Part shown: positions 58,322 through 64,000 of the stretch, piece by piece
Layout: each line of letters opens with the position of its first letter
How positions within the stretch are numbered: the stretch's first letter is position 1
Assembly (NCBI RefSeq): GCF_019242955.1
Contig: NZ_CP066129.1
Location: 1,116,001 to 1,180,000 of the forward strand
DNA: 64,000 nucleotides
From: Morganella morganii
GTDB lineage: Bacteria; Pseudomonadota; Gammaproteobacteria; Enterobacterales; Enterobacteriaceae
Reading direction: 5' to 3'
The notes under the pieces: generated by a model
Seen by the model: the letters and a program-made list of their open reading frames with translations, nothing else
Told to the model about the DNA's origin: nothing
The model's database searches: none
Made by a program: the position numbers and the translations under genes

Positions 58322-58350
58322 ATTTATCAGCTGAGAATATGACGGCGGAT
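58322..58350 (+). repeat. Right direct repeat (3' end of ybhA)
   Basis: This 29-base copy includes the ybhA stop and last codons and matches the left copy at 55826 with two mismatches. Confidence 0.8.
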
Positions 58351-59148
58351 CGCCTGTGCAATACCCGGCTGGGTATTATCCGGGATAATCAGGTCGGCAT
58401 GTGCTTTGACTTCGTCTGCCGCATTGCCCATTGCCACTCCGAGGCCGGCAGAAGAAAGCATGCTGATATCATTGTGGTTATCACCAAATGCCATCACATC
58501 TTTCATCGACATTCCCTGAGATTCCACCCATTCCTGCAAACGGCGGCCTTTGCTGTTACCTTTGCGGGCAATATCAACCTGGTTTACCCACGACCACTCG
58601 CAGGACAGCCCCATATCCGCTTCCACGGCATCGGTAAATTCGCGCAGTTTGTTCAGATCGTCTGAGCAGGTGGCGAATTTCCAGATAGTGTCAGCGCGAT
58701 CAACTTCATCAAGGAAGTTATCCACTTTACGCATCACCGGGCGCTGGTGTTCGGGCAGGGAGGCAGACCAGTTCAGTGTCCGCTCAATGGTGCTGCTGTC
58801 AGTGTGATACAGCATGGCATCAGAGATATACATCAGATGTTCGATATCCGTCTGTGCCAGACGTTCCAGCAACTGACGGGATTCACTGATACTCATCGGA
58901 TCGGCGGAAAGTACTTTTTTCCCCGGATAGTCGTACAGATAGGTGCCGTTACAGCAGATAGCCGGTGTATCCAGCTGCAATGTCTGATAAAACGGATGGA
59001 TAGCAACGTGATGACGGCCGGTGACAATCAGCACCTGTACCCCGGCACGGCGGGCTTCGCGGATGGCATCCAGCGACTCCTGTAAAATATGTTTATCCGG
59101 ATCGAGAAGTGTACCATCGAGATCAAATGCGAGGACGCGGTAAGACAT
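58327..59148 (-). CDS. ybhA: HAD-family (Cof-type) phosphatase YbhA
   Basis: YbhA is a Cof-type HAD phosphatase; the E. coli enzyme dephosphorylates pyridoxal phosphate among others. The 273-residue protein has motif I FDLDGTLLDPD (nucleophile Asp9), motif II VTGRHH, the C2 cap domain and motif IV AFGDNHNDISML. Its last codons form the right direct repeat of the T6SS cassette, so its coding sequence is not broken. Confidence 0.93.
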   Translation of the reverse strand: MSYRVLAFDLDGTLLDPDKHILQESLDAIREARRAGVQVLIVTGRHHVAIHPFYQTLQLDTPAICCNGTYLYDYPGKKVLSADPMSISESRQLLERLAQTDIEHLMYISDAMLYHTDSSTIERTLNWSASLPEHQRPVMRKVDNFLDEVDRADTIWKFATCSDDLNKLREFTDAVEADMGLSCEWSWVNQVDIARKGNSKGRRLQEWVESQGMSMKDVMAFGDNHNDISMLSSAGLGVAMGNAADEVKAHADLIIPDNTQPGIAQAIRRHILS

Positions 59149-59370
59149 AACAGGAAGCCCCTTGTATGAGTGTCAGAACCGGAATAAAAACGGGCATCAG
59201 GGAATATTATTGCACCCTGACGGCATCCTGAATGATTCCGGGCGGCGATAACTGGTAATATAGCATGTTAATTGTTTCGCGATAAACGCTAAGTGCGGTA
59301 TTATTATACAGAAATGCTTACATTACCTGTTAAAAATCAAACGGGTAAGTGATGATATTAAGGAGCGCGA

Positions 59371-60360
59371 ATGAAGCAGGTGGTTTATGTTGCCAGTACG
59401 GAAAGTCATCAGATTCATGTCTGGCAGATGAATGAACGCGGTGAGATGTCACTGTTACAGACAGTATCAACGCCTGATCAGGTGCAGCCGCTGATCACCG
59501 CGCCGGATGGCCGTCATCTTTATGCTGCGGTAAAACCGGGCAATGCGGTGGTTACGTATGAAATTGCCGCAGACGGCAAGCTGACACAAACCGGTCTGAC
59601 GCCGCTCCCGGGCACTGCCGCGTATATCACCCTTGATAATGCCGGGCGTACACTGTATGCCGCGTCTTATCATCAGGGTAATCTGGCGGTGCTGCCGATC
59701 CGCGATAACGGTCTTCCCGCCCGTGCTGTACAGGTGATTGAGGGATTAAAAAATCCGCATTCCGCCAATATTGCACAGGATGGCCGCACACTGTTTGTAC
59801 CGTGCCTCGGGGAAGATCATATCCGTGCTTATACTATCGGTGACGACGGGCACTTAACTGAACGCCATGCCGATATGCTGAGCGTTGCTGCCGGTGCCGG
59901 GCCGCGCCATATGGCGTTTCATCCGGAAAAACATGTGGCGTATTGCCTGAATGAATTAAATGCGACCATTAATGTTTACCGCGAATGGGTGAAAGTCCGT
60001 GAAATTCAGTCTGTCGATATGATGGCGGATGATTATTCAGGGCGCCGCTGGGCGGCCGATATTCATATCACACCGGACGGGCATCACCTCTATGCCTGCG
60101 AGCGGGCATCAAGTGTGATTAATCACTACCGGGTGTCTGATGACGGCGGCCATCTGCAACTGGCAGGACGTTATCCGACAGAAACTCAGCCGCGCGGTTT
60201 TGCGGTGGATAACAGCGGACGTTTTCTGATCTCAACCGGACAGCTTTCTCATCATGTTGCGGTTTCCCGTATTGATGCGATTACCGGCGAACTGCACTTT
60301 ATCAACCGCTATCCGGCAGGACAGGGGCCGATGTGGGTGGCGGTGCTGACACTGAAATAA
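59371..60360 (+). CDS. pgl: 6-phosphogluconolactonase
   Basis: Pgl (YbhE) hydrolyses 6-phosphogluconolactone in the pentose phosphate pathway. The 329-residue protein is the seven-bladed beta-propeller (lactonase) type found in E. coli, not the NagB-like type. Blade repeats such as VQPLITAPDGRHLYAAV and ADIHITPDGHHLYACERASS are visible, as is GAGPRHMAFHPEKHVAYCLNE in pieces. AAGGAGCGCG precedes the start. It is divergent from ybhA and convergent with bioA. Confidence 0.94.
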   Translation: MKQVVYVASTESHQIHVWQMNERGEMSLLQTVSTPDQVQPLITAPDGRHLYAAVKPGNAVVTYEIAADGKLTQTGLTPLPGTAAYITLDNAGRTLYAASYHQGNLAVLPIRDNGLPARAVQVIEGLKNPHSANIAQDGRTLFVPCLGEDHIRAYTIGDDGHLTERHADMLSVAAGAGPRHMAFHPEKHVAYCLNELNATINVYREWVKVREIQSVDMMADDYSGRRWAADIHITPDGHHLYACERASSVINHYRVSDDGGHLQLAGRYPTETQPRGFAVDNSGRFLISTGQLSHHVAVSRIDAITGELHFINRYPAGQGPMWVAVLTLK

Positions 60361-60401
60361 TTCATTTTTTCAATACAGAGTTTACCGGTCAGGTAATAAG
60401 T

Positions 60402-60500
60402 GATAACGGGCAGGCGAAACGAAAAGCATGCGCGTCAGGGATGACGCGCCTGAGCGTACAGGGAGGTATTCACAGCGGCTTTTCGTTTTTGCCCGTTATC
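60402..60500. repeat. Nested inverted repeat between pgl and bioA
   Basis: GATAACGGGCA...ACGAAAAGC (60402-60427) pairs with GCTTTTCGT...TGCCCGTTATC (60478-60500), with a small internal bulge. Inside, GCGCGTCA / TGACGCGC (60430-60449) makes a second perfect hairpin. It may be a bidirectional terminator, a structured RNA or a miniature repeat element. Confidence 0.6.
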
Positions 60501-60536
60501 AGCGCTTCTCCGGTGCTGATGCTATCACCTGCTTTT

Positions 60537-61841
60537 TCATCCTGTCGTCACCTTATCGATCGCCTGTGTCAGTTTTTCCAGTTGCGCACCGGTAATAATG
60601 TATGGCGGCATAATATAAATCAGTCGTCCGAACGGGCGTATCCATACGCCTGCGTCAACAAAACGGCGCTGCAATTCTGCCATATTCACCGGCTCTTCCG
60701 TTTCAATAACACCAATGGTGCCGAGCACCCGGGCATCCCGGACGCTGCGGCGGGATTTCAGCGGCAGCAGGGCGGTTTTCAGTTGTGTTTCGATGTTTTT
60801 AACGCGCGCTGCCCAGTCTCCGGATAACAGCAGATCAATACTGGCCACGGCGGTGGCACAGGCCAGCGGGTTCCCCATAAAGGTCGGGCCGTGCATAAAG
60901 CAGCCGGCGTCCCCCTGACTGATGGTGTCCGCAATATGACGGGTGGTGAGCGTGGCCGAGAGGGTCATATAACCGCCGGTAATCGCTTTTCCGAGACACA
61001 TGATATCCGGTGATATTTCTGCGTGTTCGCAGGCAAATAACTTACCGGTACGACCGAATCCGGTAGCGATCTCATCGCAAATCAGCAGGACATTGTAGTG
61101 ATCGCACAGCGATCTTACCCCTTTCAGATATTCAGGATGGTAAAAGCGCATTCCGCCTGCACCCTGAACAACCGGTTCCAGGATCACGGCTGCGACTTCA
61201 TGATGATGCTGTTCCAGCAGCGTTTCCACGGAGCGGAGATCATCCGGCCGCCATTCCTCATCAAATCCGCACTGCGGCGCATCCGCAAACAGGTGATCCG
61301 GCAGATAGCCCTGCCAGAGAGAGTGCATGGAGTTTTGCGGATCACATACTGACATCGCACCGAATGTATCGCCGTGGTAGCCGTGACGCGGCGTGATGAT
61401 CCGGTGACGCTTCTCACCGCGGGCCTGCCAGTACTGCAGCGCCATTTTCAGTGCAACTTCCACCGCCACAGAGCCGGAATCGGCAAGAAACACACACTCC
61501 AGCGGGGCCGGGGTGATTGTTACCAGGCGGCGGCACAGTGCAACAGCTGACGGATGAGTGATGCCGCCGAACATCACATGTGACATCTGCGACAGCTGCT
61601 TTGTGACTGCGGCATTCAGTACCGGATGATTGTAGCCGTGGATGGCCGCCCACCAGGAGGACATACCGTCAACCAGTTCGCGGCCGTCAGCGAGTGTCAG
61701 GACAGCCCCCTGAGCGGAGACGACCGGATAGACCGGAAGTGGCTGAGTCATTGATGTATAAGGATGCCAGATGTGGCGGCGGTCAAAATCCGCATCATCA
61801 GCCGAAAAGGTGTGACCTGAAATATTCCCTGAAAAAGCCAT
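60537..61841 (-). CDS. bioA: adenosylmethionine--8-amino-7-oxononanoate transaminase
   Basis: BioA makes 7,8-diaminopelargonic acid using SAM as amino donor. The roughly 434-residue class III PLP aminotransferase has [47 protein letters not shown] and the PLP-lysine in LGKAITGG. The start may be 61841 (MAFSGN) or 61853 (MVYIMAF); the first leaves a longer leader behind the bioA promoter. It is divergent from bioBF, with a shared BirA operator. Confidence 0.95.
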   Translation of the reverse strand: MAFSGNISGHTFSADDADFDRRHIWHPYTSMTQPLPVYPVVSAQGAVLTLADGRELVDGMSSWWAAIHGYNHPVLNAAVTKQLSQMSHVMFGGITHPSAVALCRRLVTITPAPLECVFLADSGSVAVEVALKMALQYWQARGEKRHRIITPRHGYHGDTFGAMSVCDPQNSMHSLWQGYLPDHLFADAPQCGFDEEWRPDDLRSVETLLEQHHHEVAAVILEPVVQGAGGMRFYHPEYLKGVRSLCDHYNVLLICDEIATGFGRTGKLFACEHAEISPDIMCLGKAITGGYMTLSATLTTRHIADTISQGDAGCFMHGPTFMGNPLACATAVASIDLLLSGDWAARVKNIETQLKTALLPLKSRRSVRDARVLGTIGVIETEEPVNMAELQRRFVDAGVWIRPFGRLIYIMPPYIITGAQLEKLTQAIDKVTTG

Positions 61842-61842
61842 T

Positions 61843-61876
61843 ATGTAAACCATTTCAATGCAAATAAAGTTGACAT
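61843..61876. promoter_or_regulatory. BirA operator between bioA and bioB
   Basis: ATGTAAACC and AGTTGACAT flank exactly 16 bases, as in the bio operator (TTGTAAACC-N16-GGTTTACAA) with a few arm mismatches. It is expected to bind the biotinyl-AMP form of BirA and silence both directions. Confidence 0.75.
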
Positions 61877-61903
61877 GATAATGCTGATATTTAAACTGGC
61901 AAC
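61870..61903. promoter_or_regulatory. Face-to-face bioA and bioB promoters
   Basis: For bioB, TTGACA at 61870 and TAAACT at 61892 are 16 bases apart. For bioA on the minus strand, TTGCCA and TATCAT are also 16 bases apart, with the -10 at 61875-61880. The two promoters overlap each other and the BirA operator. Confidence 0.5.
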
Positions 61904-61927
61904 ACTTTTTTATCGGGAGTTACAGTT

Positions 61928-62966
61928 ATGAGTCAAGGTCGTCAGTGGACATTAAAAGAAGCCAACACATTGTTTGAAAAACCTTTTTTTTGAACTTTTG
62001 TTTGAAGCTCAGACCATACATCGCCAGCATTTTGACCCGCAGCAGGTGCAAATCAGCACGCTGCTTTCTATCAAAACCGGTGCGTGTCCGGAAGATTGTA
62101 AATACTGTGCACAGAGTGCGCGATACAAGACCGGGCTGGAAAAAGAGCGTCTGATGGAAGTTCAGCAGGTGGTGGAGACGGCGCGTAAGGCGCGGGCGGC
62201 TGGTTCGACCCGGTTCTGTATGGGAGCGGCGTGGAAGAATCCGCATGAGCGCGATATGCCGTATCTGGAAACCATGGTGAAAGAAGTACGGGCGCTGGGT
62301 ATGGAAACCTGCATGACACTCGGTATGCTGAACAGTTCACAGGCGGAACGTCTTGCCAAAGCGGGTCTGGATTATTACAACCACAACCTCGATACTTCGC
62401 CGGAATTTTACGGCTCGATTGTGACCACCCGGACCTATCAGGACAGGCTCGATACCCTCGATAATGTGCGTGATGCGGGGATCAAAGTGTGTTCCGGCGG
62501 AATTTTAGGGCTGGGTGAAGCGGTGCGCGATCGTGCGGCGATGCTGGTACAGCTGGCGAATCTGCCGAAAGCTCCGGAAAGTGTGCCGATCAACATGCTG
62601 GCGAAAATCAAAGGCACGCCGTTTGAGGATAATGAGGAAGTCGATCCGTTTGATTTTGTCCGCACCATTGCGGTGGCCCGCATTATGATGCCAACGTCTC
62701 ATGTGCGCCTCTCCGCCGGGCGTGAAATGATGAATGAACAGACCCAGGCGCTTTGCTTTATGGCGGGTGCGAACTCCATTTTTTATGGCTGCAAACTGCT
62801 CACCACCACTAACCCGGAAGAAAATACCGATATCGCACTGTTTAAAAAACTGGGAATCAAACGTGAAGCGATCCACGTTACCCAAGGGGATAATGAGCAG
62901 ACAGATTATTTGCTGGATGCCATCAGCCACAGCGATGACGAAAAATTCTATAACGCAGCCCTGTGA
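61928..62966 (+). CDS. bioB: biotin synthase BioB, with an apparent frameshift near the start
   Basis: BioB is a radical-SAM enzyme that inserts sulfur into dethiobiotin. The ATG at 61928, with GGGAGTT upstream, gives [21 protein letters not shown] and then meets TGA at 61991. The next frame continues as [14 protein letters not shown] and stays open to 62966. It includes the [4Fe-4S] motif [10 protein letters not shown] and the [21 protein letters not shown] and [11 protein letters not shown] segments. The break lies in eight T at 61984-61991; seven would give an intact 345-residue protein. Otherwise the gene is full length and well conserved, which favours a sequencing error or slippage over old decay. 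Confidence 0.9.
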
Positions 62967-62974
62967 GCCGGACC

Positions 62975-64000
62975 ATGTGGCAGACTTTTCTTTCTGAGCG
63001 CCTGAAACAGGCGCAGGAGCAGGATGCTGTGCGCCGCCGTGACGCCAATGACGGCGCGGACGGACGTACTCTCCTGATTAACGGCAGACGCGCCGTGAAT
63101 TTCTCCGGCAATGATTATCTCGGCCTCAGCCGCCATCCGGCGGTGATCCGCGCCTGGTGTGACGGCACTGAACAATACGGTGTGGGCAGCGGCGGCTCCG
63201 GCCATGTCACCGGTTACACTTCAGCTCACCGGGATCTGGAACAGATGCTGGCAGAGTGGCTCGGGTTTGATCGCGCGATCTTATTTGTTTCCGGTTTCAG
63301 TGCTAATCAGGCGGTGATCACGGCACTGATGCAGCGCGGTGATCATCTTATCTGCGATAAACTCGCTCACGCCTCCATTATGGAAGCGGCGATACATTCA
63401 CCTGCTGAATTCAGCCGTTTTCATCATAACGATACTGCTCATCTGAGCACTCGTCTGAGCCGGACTGAAAACAGCACCGGCAAAACCCTGGTGGTCACCG
63501 AGGGGATCTTCAGTATGGACGGTGATGCCGCGCCGCTGGCGGCGATCCTGCCGCTCACCCGGCAGCATAACGCCCGGCTGATGGCGGATGATGCGCACGG
63601 CATTGGTGTCTGCGGCCGTGAGGGGCGGGGCAGCTGTGATGCGGCGGGAATACACCCGGATATTCAGGTTGTCACCTTCGGCAAAGCGGCCGGAGTCAGC
63701 GGTGCGGCAGTGCTGTGCGATGCACAGACGGCGGATTACCTGACGCAATATGCCCGTCATCTTATCTACAGCACCACATTCCCGGCCGCGCAGGCGTGTG
63801 CCATTCAGGCTGCGGTACAGGCAATCCGCAATGGTGACGGACTGCGTGACAAACTGGCGGAGAATATCCGTCTCTTCCGTCAGCAGGTGGCGCATCTGCC
63901 GCTGCAATTACTGCCGTCCGCCTCGGCGATCCAGCCGCTGATCGCAGGGGATAACCGTACTGCGCTGGCGCTGTCGCACTATTTACAGGAGCGCGGCCTG
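62975..64000 (+). CDS. bioF: 8-amino-7-oxononanoate synthase, cut by the window end
   Basis: BioF joins pimeloyl thioester and alanine to form 8-amino-7-oxononanoate. The first 342 codons are present without a stop. Visible are FSGNDYLGLSRHPAVI, GVGSGGSGHVTGYTSAH, LFVSGFSANQAV, ADDAHGIGVCG and the PLP-lysine region VTFGKAAGVSGAAVLC. E. coli BioF has 384 residues, so about 40 are missing beyond the edge. It starts 8 bases after bioB, in one operon. Confidence 0.95.
   Translation, partial: MWQTFLSERLKQAQEQDAVRRRDANDGADGRTLLINGRRAVNFSGNDYLGLSRHPAVIRAWCDGTEQYGVGSGGSGHVTGYTSAHRDLEQMLAEWLGFDRAILFVSGFSANQAVITALMQRGDHLICDKLAHASIMEAAIHSPAEFSRFHHNDTAHLSTRLSRTENSTGKTLVVTEGIFSMDGDAAPLAAILPLTRQHNARLMADDAHGIGVCGREGRGSCDAAGIHPDIQVVTFGKAAGVSGAAVLCDAQTADYLTQYARHLIYSTTFPAAQACAIQAAVQAIRNGDGLRDKLAENIRLFRQQVAHLPLQLLPSASAIQPLIAGDNRTALALSHYLQERGL

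Larger units (their letters stand above)
55826..58350. mobile_element. Hcp-effector-immunity cassette inserted at the ybhA tail
   Basis: The two 29-base direct repeats bound about 2.5 kb that hold hcp, an effector-like gene and two immunity-like genes. The immunity part is strikingly AT-rich. Duplication of a gene end at both borders is typical of site-specific integration. No integrase, transposase or terminal inverted repeat is visible, so the mechanism is inferred and the element may be a remnant. Confidence 0.55.

Overview
The window is a conserved stretch of enterobacterial chromosome. Its gene order follows the Escherichia coli nagE to bio region closely: nagE-glnS-fur-fldA-ybfE-ybfF-seqA-pgm-ybfA-ybgI-gltA-sdhCDAB-sucABCD-cydABX-ybgE-ybgC-tolQRAB-pal-cpoB-tRNA-Lys-pnuC-aroG-gpmA-modF/modE-acrZ-modABC-ybhA-pgl-bioA/bioBF. 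The proteins are clearly enterobacterial but not E. coli, and base composition looks close to 50% GC. I infer a member of the Morganellaceae, most likely Morganella, because its relatives Proteus and Providencia are much more AT-rich. This is inference from memory, not a database match.

Layout: 1-12.8 kb holds N-acetylglucosamine uptake, glutaminyl-tRNA synthetase, Fur, flavodoxin, SeqA, phosphoglucomutase and a few small membrane proteins. 12.8-29.5 kb is central energy metabolism: citrate synthase, succinate dehydrogenase, 2-oxoglutarate dehydrogenase, succinyl-CoA synthetase and cytochrome bd, with recognisable ArcA-, CRP- and FNR-like sites. 29.6-32.4 kb is an accessory LysR/MFS/SnoaL-like cassette between ybgE and ybgC. 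32.8-38.2 kb is the Tol-Pal envelope operon, then three identical tRNA-Lys genes. 38.7-44.8 kb holds a streptomycin-adenylyltransferase-like gene, pnuC under a perfect NadR box, a DUF808 membrane protein, aroG, gpmA and a CPBP protease. 45-55.2 kb is the molybdate region, in which modF and modE are separated by a WG-repeat gene and cpdB. 55.8-58.35 kb is an AT-rich type VI secretion cassette. 58.3-64 kb holds ybhA, pgl and the biotin locus; bioF runs off the right end.

The most interesting region is 55826-58350. An orphan hcp, a putative membrane-active toxin and two tandem related immunity-like genes lie between two 29-base direct repeats (27/29 identical). The right repeat is the 3' end of ybhA. 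The cassette therefore looks like a unit inserted at the ybhA tail.

A caution: four genes carry apparent single-base frameshifts (MFS at ~31.82 kb, WG-repeat protein at ~47.29 kb, second immunity gene at ~56.61 kb, bioB at ~61.99 kb). Three lie exactly in runs of eight identical bases. They may be assembly errors, real lesions or slippage sites.
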